Origin: Bacillota bacterium
GTDB taxonomy: Bacteria > Bacillota > Clostridia > Lachnospirales > Lachnospiraceae
Assembly (NCBI GenBank): GCA_023409835.1
Contig: JAEYQV010000115.1
Coordinates: 1-33,709, forward strand
Length of the DNA stretch: 33,709 nt
Reading direction: 5' to 3'
Positions 14,832-23,934 of the stretch are shown here, piece by piece. Position numbers and translations under genes: made by a program. Position 1 is the stretch's first letter; every line of letters begins with the position of its first letter. A model generated the notes under the pieces. It did not search any database, was not told where the DNA came from, and saw only the letters and a program-made list of their open reading frames with translations.

Positions 14832-15797
14832 CTAATGCTCTATAATTGAGTACAAATTCGTCATTTCTGAATATAGGTTTGTCTGGTCTGCAGCACGTAA
14901 AATAACAGTGATATAGTTCTTATCCTCAGGGTCCTTTGCCAGTAAGGATAAACAATTGCCGGCTTTATAGGTGGTGCCGGTTTTACCACCGATAACGGTA
15001 ACACCTTCCGGCATTTCCTTCTCTCCTCTTAAATACAGATTCGTTGACTGAAAGGTCTTCTGCTTTGGATTACCTGAGATATCTGTATAATCAGCGGTAT
15101 AGGAGTTCTTGCTGATTATGGACAGAAAGGAATCGTATTTGATCAGTTCATTAAACACCAGGTAAATGTCATAAGCAGTCGTATATTGATTATCATCATG
15201 AAGTCCGCTGGAATTAACAAAATTAGAATGAACGGCTCCGATATTTACAGCTTCCTCCTTCATCAGCTCCACGAATTGTTCTTCTGTACCTCCCAGATAT
15301 TCAGCAATTGCAATCGATGCATCATTACCGGAATAAACCAGCATACAATTCATAAGAGTATCCAGGGATACGGAATCCCCCTCCTTAAAGCCACAGGTTT
15401 TCGCACCGGATTCCGGAATATGGGATGCATTGTAGCTGATGGTGACCATGTCTGTGAGTTCACTGCGCTTAAATGCTACCAAAGCTGTAAACAGCTTCGT
15501 TAGGCTGGCCGGATACAGCTTTTCATATATATTCTTGGAATATAGGGGCTTCGTATCTGTTACGTCTACAAGTAATGCAGCCTCTGACTTTAAGAAATCA
15601 TCACTGGCCGTGGACTCCTCTTCTGGTATGATAACCAGATCCTTAGCAAAAAAATCATTCGCTGATAAATTATTCTCCGAAATATCTCCATTGGAGGATA
15701 CAGCCTCCTGAAAGGATAAAAACTGATCAGAGGATTTCTGGCAGCCCCCAAGTAGAAGAACGATTATGATAGTTAAGGAAAGATATCGTTTTCTCAT
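14832..15797 (-). CDS. D-alanyl-D-alanine carboxypeptidase, lipoprotein (PBP5/DacF type)
   Basis: Low-molecular-mass penicillin-binding protein that removes the last D-Ala from peptidoglycan side chains. From the chosen ATG there are 321 residues. The signal peptide ends in a lipobox LLGGC with lipidated Cys19. A disordered acidic spacer follows (about 22-70), then the peptidase S11 domain with the active-site motif SLTK (98-101), SGN (156-158) and KTGTT (272-276). The C-terminal beta domain of PBP5 is largely missing. The frame is open to 15869, but this would overlap mgsA; the ATG at 15797 has AAGGA nine bases upstream. It lies 34 bases after mgsA, as the last gene of the cell-shape cluster. 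The lipid anchor depends on LspA, encoded at 7279-7821. Confidence 0.92.
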   Translation of the reverse strand: MRKRYLSLTIIIVLLLGGCQKSSDQFLSFQEAVSSNGDISENNLSANDFFAKDLVIIPEEESTASDDFLKSEAALLVDVTDTKPLYSKNIYEKLYPASLTKLFTALVAFKRSELTDMVTISYNASHIPESGAKTCGFKEGDSVSLDTLMNCMLVYSGNDASIAIAEYLGGTEEQFVELMKEEAVNIGAVHSNFVNSSGLHDDNQYTTAYDIYLVFNELIKYDSFLSIISKNSYTADYTDISGNPKQKTFQSTNLYLRGEKEMPEGVTVIGGKTGTTYKAGNCLSLLAKDPEDKNYITVILRAADQTNLYSEMTNLYSIIEH

Positions 15798-15831
15798 TAG
15801 AATACATCCTTTTCGGTAGTACCTGGCAGAT

Positions 15832-16230
15832 TTAAGACTTGAAGATTTCTCTCCAGTCCAGATCGCCACGGTCTAAAGCCTTAATTAACAATTCTGCAGT
15901 TGCAAGGTTGGTAGCCAGCGGTATATTATGCTTATCGCATAGCTGGAAGATGTTATTGACGTCCGGTTCATGGGACTTTGGTGTCAATGGATCACGCAAG
16001 AAGATGACCATGTCAATCTGGTTGTGCTCAATCTGAGAGCCCAGCTGCTGCTCACCGCCAAGATGACCGGCAAGATACTTATGGATATTAAGGTTTGTTA
16101 CTTCTTCAATCAGACGACCGGTAGTTCCGGTTGCATACAGCGTATGCTTACTCAGTATACCACGATAAGCGATACAGAAATTCTGCATCAGCTTCTTTTT
16201 AGCATCATGTGCAATCATGCCAATATTCAT
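15832..16230 (-). CDS. mgsA: Methylglyoxal synthase
   Basis: Converts dihydroxyacetone phosphate to methylglyoxal and phosphate, a bypass of lower glycolysis under phosphate limitation or sugar excess. From the chosen ATG it has 132 residues. Family blocks are IAHDAKKK (6-13), YATGTTGRLIEE (32-43), GHLGGEQQLG (55-64, phosphate binding) and FLRDPLTPKSHEPDV (77-91), which includes an active-site Asp. An in-frame ATG at 16242 lies upstream, but GGAGG sits five bases before the ATG at 16230, so the shorter form is chosen. The position after rodA is one I recall as common in Clostridia; it makes no obvious metabolic sense in a wall operon. Confidence 0.95.
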   Translation of the reverse strand: MNIGMIAHDAKKKLMQNFCIAYRGILSKHTLYATGTTGRLIEEVTNLNIHKYLAGHLGGEQQLGSQIEHNQIDMVIFLRDPLTPKSHEPDVNNIFQLCDKHNIPLATNLATAELLIKALDRGDLDWREIFKS

Positions 16231-16275
16231 GGAAGCCTCCATTCTGCCGCCTTAGGCAGCTTATTATAATATGAG

Positions 16276-16303
16276 AAGCGAATCCATCAGAATGAATTCG
16301 CTT
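16276..16303 (-). terminator. Hairpin between rodA and mgsA
   Basis: AAGCGAAT and ATTCGCTT form an 8-bp stem, extended by CAT/ATG across one mismatch. The following minus-strand sequence CTCATATTATAATAAG has no T-run, so this may be a weak terminator or a processing site. The TATAAT in it could serve an mgsA promoter, but no good -35 box is present. Confidence 0.3.
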
Positions 16304-16334
16304 AATACACAAATCTGTCTTTATAATCAGTCTT

Positions 16335-17474
16335 TTAAATCAAAGCTCTGCTTCCCGGTTTTTTGGGTTGCAGTCTGATATTAATGAGGATTCCGATTGC
16401 CATCATACTGCTCATCAGGGAGCTTAAGCCGTAGCTTAAAAAAGGAAGCGGTATGCCGGTATTCGGAAGCAATGCGGTTGCAACACCGATGTTTACAAAG
16501 ACCTGGAAGGCAAACAGCGATGCGATTCCAACGCTAATCAGCATACCCAGCTGATCGGACGCCTTCCTGGCTGTATTAAGACATATAAAGATGATCAATA
16601 AAAATAACAACAGGACAATACAGCTCCCGATAAATCCAAGCTCCTCTCCTGCTACGGAGAAGATAAAGTCACTCTCGGATATCGGTACATATTTGTAGCC
16701 CCGGATTCCTTCAGAGCCCTCCGTTAACCGCTTACCCAACAGCTGACCTGAGCCGATTGCCTTGATGGAGTTATCCTGCTGATACATCGTTGCGGGATAA
16801 TCCTCCGGATGCATGATGGATAGAATTCTCTCCTGCTGATAGGGATTCAAGATCTTCTGATAATCCTGTTGAACATACCAGAACACACCGAAGAACGCGG
16901 GAATTCCAATCGCAAGCACAGGAATTATGATCTTCCAGCTTAAGCCGGCTGCAAACAATACACTTAAGAAGACGAGTATCAATACAATACTGGTGGACAA
17001 ATCTGTCTGGGTCAGGATAAGGTAGGTCGGCATACACATAGCGATCAGGGAAAATATCAGGAAGAACGCATTATTAATCTTATGCCGGAATATTGTAAAC
17101 AGCTTTGAAAAAAACAGGATCGTTATGATTTTACTGAGCTCGGAGGGCTGGAACAAAATGAAACGCAGATCGATCCAGCGCTGTGCGTTGTTTATGTTAA
17201 CTCCGATACCGGGTATCTTAACAAGAACCAGCAGGAAAAAATTAATAAAGTAAAGTACGATATAAAACTTGCAAATAAAATGATAATCAATTAAGGAGAT
17301 AATGATAATCATAAACAGACCGGCAAAAACACCGAGGAGCTGCTTTTGGAATAGATTCTCATCTTCCTTCTGTACCTGCTTAATCAGAAAGGCTCCGATC
17401 ACTGCAAGTATGGTAACAACGATTACCAAAATGTAATTATATCGTTTAAAATCATAACTTTTCAGCTTAAACAT
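16335..17474 (-). CDS. rodA: RodA, SEDS-family peptidoglycan glycosyltransferase
   Basis: Polytopic membrane protein of the SEDS family (RodA/FtsW/SpoVE), 379 residues with about ten hydrophobic segments. It polymerises lipid II into glycan strands for side-wall growth, together with a class B PBP. Visible blocks are NNAQRWIDLRFILFQPSELSK (about 95-115), ILTQTDLSTSIV, and SESDFIFSVAGEELGFIG, which holds residues conserved across the family. The ending NTGIPLPFLSYGLSSLM is also typical. The ATG at 17474 has AAGGA ten bases upstream and starts 13 bases after the minE stop. RodA rather than FtsW is inferred from the cluster with mreBCD and PBP2. Confidence 0.95.
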   Translation of the reverse strand: MFKLKSYDFKRYNYILVIVVTILAVIGAFLIKQVQKEDENLFQKQLLGVFAGLFMIIIISLIDYHFICKFYIVLYFINFFLLVLVKIPGIGVNINNAQRWIDLRFILFQPSELSKIITILFFSKLFTIFRHKINNAFFLIFSLIAMCMPTYLILTQTDLSTSIVLILVFLSVLFAAGLSWKIIIPVLAIGIPAFFGVFWYVQQDYQKILNPYQQERILSIMHPEDYPATMYQQDNSIKAIGSGQLLGKRLTEGSEGIRGYKYVPISESDFIFSVAGEELGFIGSCIVLLLFLLIIFICLNTARKASDQLGMLISVGIASLFAFQVFVNIGVATALLPNTGIPLPFLSYGLSSLMSSMMAIGILINIRLQPKKPGSRALI

Positions 17475-17487
17475 GAAGCATTCATCC

Positions 17488-17763
17488 TTACTTTTTAGAG
17501 GATTTCATATCCTTGATCGGAATATTGGCAAACAGGGCAGGTACAGTTCCGTTATTGGACTCCGACTCCGTCTGCGTAATCTTGATATCCAGTCCCTCTA
17601 GGTCTATTTCAATATATTTTGATATAACTGCGATGATATCATTTTTAATCTGCTCCATTATCTCCGGTGAGCAACCGGCTCGATCCGACACCAAGACCAG
17701 CTTCAATCTGTCCTTTGCAATACTGCCGGTTCCCTTTTTCCTAAAAAAATCTGCAAAGCCCAT
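17488..17763 (-). CDS. minE: MinE, topological specificity factor of the Min system
   Basis: A 91-residue MinE. The N-terminal membrane-targeting helix (MGFADFFRKK) is followed by the MinD-activating segment (AKDRLKLVLVSDRAG, 16-30) and the C-terminal dimerisation domain (MEQIKNDIIAVISKYIEIDLEGLDIKI). MinE stimulates the MinD ATPase and drives its movement, confining MinC to the poles. The ATG at 17763 follows GGGAGG by seven bases, 13 bases after minD. Having MinE as well as DivIVA in one genome is seen in Clostridia, whereas B. subtilis uses DivIVA/MinJ without MinE. Confidence 0.95.
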   Translation of the reverse strand: MGFADFFRKKGTGSIAKDRLKLVLVSDRAGCSPEIMEQIKNDIIAVISKYIEIDLEGLDIKITQTESESNNGTVPALFANIPIKDMKSSKK

Positions 17764-17776
17764 TTTGACACCTCCC

Positions 17777-18568
17777 TTAGTTTTTCTTCCGTTTACCGAA
17801 CCATTTGCTGAAAATGGAGGACTTTCCGTTCAGATCTAGGAAAGGAACGTCTTCTCCTGTGATTCTCCTGGCAATATTCATATAAGCCTTACCGGCTAAG
17901 GTATCAGAACCTACAAGCGGTTCACCCTGATTGGTGGAGATTACAATACTTTCATCATCAGGAACAATGCCAATCAAATCCACTGCCAAAATCTCACAAA
18001 CATCCTCACTAGACATCATATCTCCTCGTTTTACCATGTCCATACGCAGACGGTTAACGATTAAGTGTGTCTGTTTCATATCATTTGCTTCCAGGAGTCC
18101 GATAATACGGTCTGCATCTCTGACAGCAGATACTTCGGGAGTTGTAACTACTAATGCTCTGTCTGCACCGGCGATGGCATTCTTAAAGCCCTGTTCAATA
18201 CCGGCAGGACAGTCCATTAATATGTAATCAAATTCTTCCTTCAGCTCATCAGCGAGCTTCTTCATCTGTTCCGGACTGACAGAGTTCTTATCCCTGGTCT
18301 GTGCGGAGGGTAGTAAATATAGATTAGGGTAACGCTTGTCCTTAATCAGTGCATTCCTAATTCTGCAGGTTCCTTCAATGACATCTACCAGATTATAAAC
18401 AATTCTGTTCTCCAACCCCATAACAACATCCAGATTTCTAAGACCTATATCGGTATCGATCAGTACGACTTTCTTGTCCAGCATAGCCAGACCGGTTCCG
18501 ACATTCGCGGTTGATGTGGTCTTACCAACACCGCCCTTGCCCGATGTTACTACAATAACTTCTCCCAT
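17777..18568 (-). CDS. minD: MinD, septum-site ATPase
   Basis: A 263-residue ParA/MinD ATPase. The deviant Walker A KGGVGKT (11-17) has the signature Lys11. DTDIGLRNLD (switch I region) and YILMDCPAGIE (Walker B/switch II) follow. The C-terminal tail (SSIFSKWFGKRKK) is the amphipathic membrane-targeting helix. With ATP bound, MinD dimerises on the membrane and recruits MinC; MinE triggers release. The ATG at 18568 has GGAGG eight bases upstream. It is 64 bases after minC. Confidence 0.97.
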   Translation of the reverse strand: MGEVIVVTSGKGGVGKTTSTANVGTGLAMLDKKVVLIDTDIGLRNLDVVMGLENRIVYNLVDVIEGTCRIRNALIKDKRYPNLYLLPSAQTRDKNSVSPEQMKKLADELKEEFDYILMDCPAGIEQGFKNAIAGADRALVVTTPEVSAVRDADRIIGLLEANDMKQTHLIVNRLRMDMVKRGDMMSSEDVCEILAVDLIGIVPDDESIVISTNQGEPLVGSDTLAGKAYMNIARRITGEDVPFLDLNGKSSIFSKWFGKRKKN

Positions 18569-18632
18569 TTCTTATTCCTCCAGTTCTTACGGGGGAACCC
18601 CTCTCTTAAGTAAAGGTCTCCACCCAGCTTTG

Positions 18633-19307
18633 CTATAGATTTATATCATTTAACACACTTTTATTCAGCGGCTCTATATAGATATTTCCGTCCTCTAAAA
18701 ATGCGATTTTAGCTTCCTTACTCTCTTCCTTCACGGGATTGTCAGGTGATCTGGCTATTGTATCAGCAATACGGATCTGCATTGGTCTCATATCCAGAGC
18801 AACGACGAAGGCATTTGTATTACCGCAGGCACCGGCAAAGGCATTCCCCTTTAAGGCCCCAAGCACAATGATATTGCCCTTGGAAACAACCCGGGCGCCA
18901 TGGTTCACATCACCGATAATGATGACACTGGTTTCAAATTCCAAGGAAGCACCGGAGCGAAGGATACCTTTATAAAACTGTCCGGTATTATTCTCAAGCT
19001 CCATCAGCTTCTGGGTCAAAGTCTTCTTAAAGGTCTCCTCTGTCTGCGGATCATTATCGATCACACAAACAATCTGCATATCCGTATTCTGGCCGATAAT
19101 ATCAAGAATTTCCTTCTGCTCTTCTGTAGAAAGCTTTCTGCCCTCAAAGCTGATAGCCATTTTGGCATTCTCGAAAAACTTACTGGATTCCGTGAATTTC
19201 TCTGCAACCAGCATCTTTAGTACCTCGAAATCTTCCTCTGGGCTCAGGACAACGACGATACCGTATTTATTCCCTTTTATGATAACTGAATTATTCACTG
19301 TATTCAT
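18633..19307 (-). CDS. minC: MinC, FtsZ-ring inhibitor
   Basis: A 224-residue MinC. The N-terminal domain (about 1-100) is the FtsZ-inhibiting part. The C-terminal right-handed beta-helix (about 110-205) carries LRSGASLEFETSVIIIGDVNHGARVVSKGNIIVLGALKGNAFAG in consecutive stretches, with the R-S-G and G-x-L-x-G turns that dimerise and bind MinD. The ATG at 19307 has AGGAG six bases upstream. It comes 121 bases after mrdA, in a gap with two inverted repeats. Confidence 0.95.
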   Translation of the reverse strand: MNTVNNSVIIKGNKYGIVVVLSPEEDFEVLKMLVAEKFTESSKFFENAKMAISFEGRKLSTEEQKEILDIIGQNTDMQIVCVIDNDPQTEETFKKTLTQKLMELENNTGQFYKGILRSGASLEFETSVIIIGDVNHGARVVSKGNIIVLGALKGNAFAGACGNTNAFVVALDMRPMQIRIADTIARSPDNPVKEESKEAKIAFLEDGNIYIEPLNKSVLNDINL

Positions 19308-19382
19308 TGGCCTCTCCTTCTGTAATTATATAAGCGTATATGAGCATGTAATCGGAATAAAAGATCATAAACATGCTTTAAG

Positions 19383-19410
19383 CGGTTGGCTGCCACAGGC
19401 AGACAATCCG
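19383..19410 (-). other. Stem-loop between mrdA and minC
   Basis: CTGCC-ACA-GGCAG, extended by TTG/CAA across a mismatch and then CGG/CCG with a bulge, begins 18 bases past the mrdA stop. It is followed by a second, looser repeat (AGCATGT at 19343-19349, ACATGCT at 19371-19377). Neither has a T-tract. They may stabilise or cut the transcript between the PBP2 and min segments. Confidence 0.4.
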
Positions 19411-19428
19411 GTTTATGAGCGCTATGGT

Positions 19429-22287
19429 TTAATCCGAAAAAGCTGCTATATTATTTTCCGGCAGGGATGCTTCCTTCTCCACCAGCTCCTCCGGATCTTT
19501 AAGCTTAAAGTAATACCGGTAAATATCACTGGTAAGCTCAGCAGCATTTCCTGAGGTAACACCGTTAGGGATAACTGTGGTTACCGAGATCTCAGGGTTC
19601 TCATAGGGTGCATAGGATACAAATAATGCGTTATTGAAATTAACCTTACTGATCTGTGAGGTACCGGTCTTTCCGGCTACGGTAACTCCAAAGTTTTTAT
19701 ATACACCGGAATTATAAACAGAACCGCCGGGGACATTTATTACGGAATACATACCCTTCTGTACAGCGTCCCAATAAGAGGAATTAATATCCGTCAGATC
19801 CTTATAAACCGTTGCACTGTTTTGCAGCTTGATATTGCCATCCTTATCTTCAATACGATCCAGTAAGGTCAGATCGTAGTTAATACCGCGATTGGCCAGA
19901 GTGGTAACATATCTGGAAAGCTGTATCGGTGTATATGCGTTCGTACCCTGACCGATGGCAGAACGTACCGAGTCATCATTGGATACCTGAGGCTGAGACT
20001 CACTTAGCTCGGCTCCCGAGGTGGTATCCAGTCCGAACAGGGAAGCGTATTTTTTTATCTTCTCAAGTCCAATCGTTTCATTATATTTCCCATTACCGTC
20101 AATGCTTAAGCGGTAACCGACTTCATAGAAGAAGTAGTTACAGGATACCTTGATTGCATCCACCAGGTCAACGGAGCCGTGGGTACCGGGATAAATATGA
20201 CATCTTGCCGGAGGATCAATCTTCTCGAAGATACCTAGATCTCTGATCTTCTCACCCGTGGTTATGACTCCTTCCTCTAAGCCTGCGAAGGAAGTTATCA
20301 TCTTGAAGGTAGAACCGGGAGCTGTTCTCTGCTGTACCGGACGATTCATCCAGGGCAGGGACTTATCGGTGAACAGCCAATTATAATAATCGGGATCGAC
20401 CTTATTCGCCAGCTTGTTATTATCATAGCTCGGATAAGTAACTAAAGCAAGAAGGTCACCGGTCTTAACATCTGTCACCACCACAGAACCGCTGCAGGGC
20501 TCCAAGGCAAGCATTGCCGGTGTTATCTCCAAGGAGGTCAGCTTAGTCCTCATAAAATCATAGGCTGAGATCGCACCCGATTTTAACCTGTTAACATCAT
20601 CTTCCTTATATTCTAACACACCTTGGTCGAATAATAAAAGACAAATTTGTTTTCCCGATAATTTGTACGAAAATACCAAATCCCGATATATTTTTTTATT
20701 GAATGTGCCATCGTCCTGTAACTGGTTCTTGGTATACGCAACAAGCTTTTGATACCACTCTTCGGAGCTATAATAGTCCCCTCTGTCATCAAGCTTGGAC
20801 AGATCGATATAATTATTGGAGATTGCATATTGAAGGAAGGCGGATAACGGAATCCGATCATTCTGATAATCCTTATACTGTGCATCCGTCTCAAGAATAT
20901 TATCCTCCAATAAGATGCCTTTATCTACCAGAATTTTATAAAAATAATCCAGATAATCCTCCATATCCTTCGCTTTATTATTCGTGACGGTATTATCAAG
21001 GGCAAGCAGGCTGTCCAAACGGCTGAATACGCTCTCTAAACTCGACTGATAAAGCGCATATACCTGCTGCTCCAATTCCGTTGCATCCTTATCCTTCAGA
21101 TGGGAAACATCTATAATATTATTATCTAATAAAGCATTGTATACTTCATAAATCGGGATAGTAATCTCACTGGCACTCTCCCCTTTGCTGCCATAATCCA
21201 GATTGGGAACGATTTTAGAGAGAAGGATACCCGCAATTCTCTTCTCAAGAATATGATAAACTGATTTCTGGAGGTCGGCATCTATGGTCAGATAGATATC
21301 ATTTCCAGCCACAGGGTCGGTGCGGTCAACAACATCGATGACCCTGTTACCTGTATTAACGGTAACGGTTTCACTGCCCTTTACACCTCTTAGATATTCA
21401 TCAAATTCCTTCTCCAAGCCGGTCTTCCCGACAATATCGGTAGAATCATAATAATCACCTTCAGTATTTAGCTTCTCCAGCTCCTCTGCACTGACAAGTC
21501 CGGTATAACCTAAGATATGGGCAAAGTAGATACTGTCATGGTAAATGCGCTTCGTCTGCTGTTGAATCTCCACTCCGGGCAGGTCGGCGCTGTTCTCGGA
21601 TACGCTGGCAACGGTATTATTATTCACATTATTCGCAACCGTAATTCGGAGGAACTTCGGATAATTACAGAACAGGGCGTAGCGTACGCTCATGATATCC
21701 AGGGTTTCCTGTACGGTATAGTCATCAGATATATCAAACATAGGAGTATAAGCATCACCGGTACCATGCTTTAAGAATTCATAAACATCATTGGCAGTAG
21801 CATTTTTCTGTTTGTCAGTCAGCTGATTATTTTCCAGTACAAAGGCATAGACATTTTTCTTGAAACGGGTAAGAGCAGCGTCCTTAATTGTAAATTCAAA
21901 TTGATCTATTCCGGTCTGGATAATCGGGAAATCATTATAAAGAGTATCGCCGTTTTCTCTAATAATCTGAATCAGCTTATGAATGACGGCATTCCGTTGT
22001 TCATTGGAGTCAATCGCTGTACTGTCCACCATAGTAACGGAGTAAGACAGAGTATTGGAAGCCAAAAGCTTGCCGTTTCTGTCATAGAAATTGCCGCGGG
22101 TACTCTTTATCTCACGGCTCTGAGTCTCCCGGTAATCATTCGTCTCGGCGATTACAGGACCCTTCACGATCTGCAGAACAAAAAGCTGGTATACCAGCAC
22201 TGTAAATAATGCAATATAGATAAAGGTAAGTGGGAACAGTCTTGATTTTACCAGCTTTTTTAATGCGTCCAGAAATGTATCCAGCAT
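19429..22287 (-). CDS. mrdA: Penicillin-binding protein 2 (class B transpeptidase) with a large insertion
   Basis: Elongasome peptidoglycan transpeptidase, 952 residues. One membrane anchor (about 18-40) is followed by STRGNFYDRNGKLLASN (62-78), the dimerisation/pedestal domain to about 345, and the transpeptidase domain from about 598. Active-site motifs are STFK (659-662), SCN (715-717) and KTGTS (873-877). Between the pedestal and the transpeptidase lie about 230 extra residues (about 352-590), mostly helical and acidic. E. coli PBP2 has 633 residues and B. subtilis PbpA about 716. I recall long forms in other Clostridia. The frame is open to an ATG at 22344 without a ribosome site; the ATG at 22287 has GGAG six bases upstream. 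It lies between mreD and minC. Confidence 0.93.
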   Translation of the reverse strand: MLDTFLDALKKLVKSRLFPLTFIYIALFTVLVYQLFVLQIVKGPVIAETNDYRETQSREIKSTRGNFYDRNGKLLASNTLSYSVTMVDSTAIDSNEQRNAVIHKLIQIIRENGDTLYNDFPIIQTGIDQFEFTIKDAALTRFKKNVYAFVLENNQLTDKQKNATANDVYEFLKHGTGDAYTPMFDISDDYTVQETLDIMSVRYALFCNYPKFLRITVANNVNNNTVASVSENSADLPGVEIQQQTKRIYHDSIYFAHILGYTGLVSAEELEKLNTEGDYYDSTDIVGKTGLEKEFDEYLRGVKGSETVTVNTGNRVIDVVDRTDPVAGNDIYLTIDADLQKSVYHILEKRIAGILLSKIVPNLDYGSKGESASEITIPIYEVYNALLDNNIIDVSHLKDKDATELEQQVYALYQSSLESVFSRLDSLLALDNTVTNNKAKDMEDYLDYFYKILVDKGILLEDNILETDAQYKDYQNDRIPLSAFLQYAISNNYIDLSKLDDRGDYYSSEEWYQKLVAYTKNQLQDDGTFNKKIYRDLVFSYKLSGKQICLLLFDQGVLEYKEDDVNRLKSGAISAYDFMRTKLTSLEITPAMLALEPCSGSVVVTDVKTGDLLALVTYPSYDNNKLANKVDPDYYNWLFTDKSLPWMNRPVQQRTAPGSTFKMITSFAGLEEGVITTGEKIRDLGIFEKIDPPARCHIYPGTHGSVDLVDAIKVSCNYFFYEVGYRLSIDGNGKYNETIGLEKIKKYASLFGLDTTSGAELSESQPQVSNDDSVRSAIGQGTNAYTPIQLSRYVTTLANRGINYDLTLLDRIEDKDGNIKLQNSATVYKDLTDINSSYWDAVQKGMYSVINVPGGSVYNSGVYKNFGVTVAGKTGTSQISKVNFNNALFVSYAPYENPEISVTTVIPNGVTSGNAAELTSDIYRYYFKLKDPEELVEKEASLPENNIAAFSD

Positions 22288-22354
22288 AGTATTCTCCATT
22301 CTACCGTCCGACGGCAATGCTAACTTAGGAACAATAACTCTCATCTGAATAAGA

Positions 22355-22867
22355 TTATTTTGCAGGTTTTTCCTCTGCTTTATGCTCCAATAAATGATTA
22401 ATCAAATGCAGCAGCTTATATAGAAGAACGGAAACTGCCACCGTATATATCATCTCCGGAAGGATAAATCTCCTGAAATAATAAAAGAGATTCAACCTGC
22501 CCCGAAGCAGAAATTCAAAGATATAATAAAAAAATCCGTAGAAGAAATCACCGACAGCCACAAAGATGAGGGGAAGTGTAACATCATCATTGGAAAAGTA
22601 TTTATTCATAAAACCGAAGAAATATCCGATCAATAAATAAATCAATGAATATAATCCAATCACGGAGCCAAAGCTTAAGTCCACCAGCAAGCCGCTGAAG
22701 AAGCCGATGAGCAGTCCCGGAATCCTTCCGCGCATATAGGCGGTGGAAACTACCAGTATCAGCAGCAGATTCGGCATAATTCCCGCAAGCTTGATATAAT
22801 GGAACAGAGAGCTTTGAAGAACAAAGCATAGTATGATCTCTATAAAATAAACAATTATCCGCTTCAT
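22355..22867 (-). CDS. mreD: MreD, rod-shape membrane protein
   Basis: A small polytopic membrane protein of about 170 residues with five to six hydrophobic segments, and the MreD-like stretch MPNLLLILVVSTAYMRGRIPGLLIGFFSGLLVDL. MreD works with MreC to link cytoplasmic MreB filaments to wall enzymes. Two in-frame ATGs exist; 22867 has GGGGAG four bases upstream, while 22879 has its purine stretch too close. It is followed 67 bases later by mrdA. Sequence identity in this family is low, so the order mreB-mreC-mreD is the main support. Confidence 0.9.
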   Translation of the reverse strand: MKRIIVYFIEIILCFVLQSSLFHYIKLAGIMPNLLLILVVSTAYMRGRIPGLLIGFFSGLLVDLSFGSVIGLYSLIYLLIGYFFGFMNKYFSNDDVTLPLIFVAVGDFFYGFFYYIFEFLLRGRLNLFYYFRRFILPEMIYTVAVSVLLYKLLHLINHLLEHKAEEKPAK

Positions 22868-22956
22868 GTCTCTCCCCATTCCTACGCATGTATATTTAAG
22901 TGCTTATACACTTTGACGACGCAGGTACGAACATTATGTGTGAAGAATTCGATAAA

Positions 22957-23847
22957 TTATTCCTCAGCTACCGGCTCCTGATCCAGGGCAGGGTCCGTAT
23001 CTATTAACGGCTCCTTAAGCTCTGTAATAATCAAAACCTCCTCCAGCCGTTCAAAATCAACTACCGGGGTCAGATTAGCCGTCTTTGTCATATTACTGGA
23101 ATCCAGCCGGATGTCGCTGATATATCCTATCAGAATACCCTGAAGGAATTTATCACTGATATGGGAGGTTACCACCTCATACCCCTCTCCGATCTCGGCA
23201 TCCTTGCTGATCAACCCCACACGAATCTTACCTTCGTCCATCAGCTCCAGATCCCCTTTGACAATACAGGTATCCGAGGTTTTTAGAAACATTCCGCTGA
23301 CATTACTCTTATCATCAATGATGGAGCGGACCTTGGAATAATTATAATAGGCCTCGGTTATGATACCGGCCAGACCGTTACCGGCCAATACATTCATACC
23401 TTCAGCCAGTCCGTCCCTGGTACCCTTATCGATAGTAAACACACTGTACCAATTACCGGGATCCTTACTGATTACACGGGCCGATACCTTAGGGTAGTCC
23501 AGATATTTCTGGTCCAGCTCATACAGCCTTCGAAGCTCATCTAGCTCATATTTATCCTGCATAAGAAGCTTATTCTCATAGGACAGGATATTTACCTGCT
23601 TCTGTAGGCGTTCATTTTCCGCCAATAAATCGTTCATACTTTTAAAGGTATCCAGCTTATCGGATACAAAGCTACCGACCGTGTTAATTCCCTTCTGCAT
23701 CGGTGTAATCACGGTACCGACCGCATTCCTTACCGGAGCCAGCTTACCCCCGTAACGGTAGGAGAAGAAAATCAAACCGATACAGAGTATGATAAAAGCG
23801 AACAGCAAATGCTTCGGATTTATATGAATTTTTGTCCTGCGTCTCAT
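22957..23847 (-). CDS. mreC: MreC, rod-shape determining protein
   Basis: 296 residues. The N-terminal basic tail and one membrane segment (about 12-30) lead to a coiled coil (about 72-112, MNDLLAENERLQKQVNILSYENKLL) and two beta-barrel domains. Conserved blocks include VSARVISKDPGNWYSVFTIDKGTRDGL and VLAGNGLAGIITE. The C-terminal tail is acidic and Pro-rich. MreC dimers sit outside the membrane and activate the PBP2-RodA pair. The ATG at 23847 has AGGAG five bases upstream. Confidence 0.95.
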   Translation of the reverse strand: MRRRTKIHINPKHLLFAFIILCIGLIFFSYRYGGKLAPVRNAVGTVITPMQKGINTVGSFVSDKLDTFKSMNDLLAENERLQKQVNILSYENKLLMQDKYELDELRRLYELDQKYLDYPKVSARVISKDPGNWYSVFTIDKGTRDGLAEGMNVLAGNGLAGIITEAYYNYSKVRSIIDDKSNVSGMFLKTSDTCIVKGDLELMDEGKIRVGLISKDAEIGEGYEVVTSHISDKFLQGILIGYISDIRLDSSNMTKTANLTPVVDFERLEEVLIITELKEPLIDTDPALDQEPVAEE

Positions 23848-23872
23848 AATATCTCCTAATATGTTAAATCTA

Positions 23873-23891
23873 ACTGCAGGTCAGCTGCAGT
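23873..23891 (-). other. Short hairpin between mreB and mreC
   Basis: ACTGCAG-gtcag-CTGCAGT is a perfect 7-bp stem with a 5-base loop. A second small stem (TGCCG/CGGCA, near 23897-23913) is adjacent. There is no T-tract, so a role in mRNA stability is more likely than termination. Confidence 0.35.
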
Positions 23892-23934
23892 CCGGATGCC
23901 GGAAAATGCGGCAGTATACCTAGGTGCTGTATGA

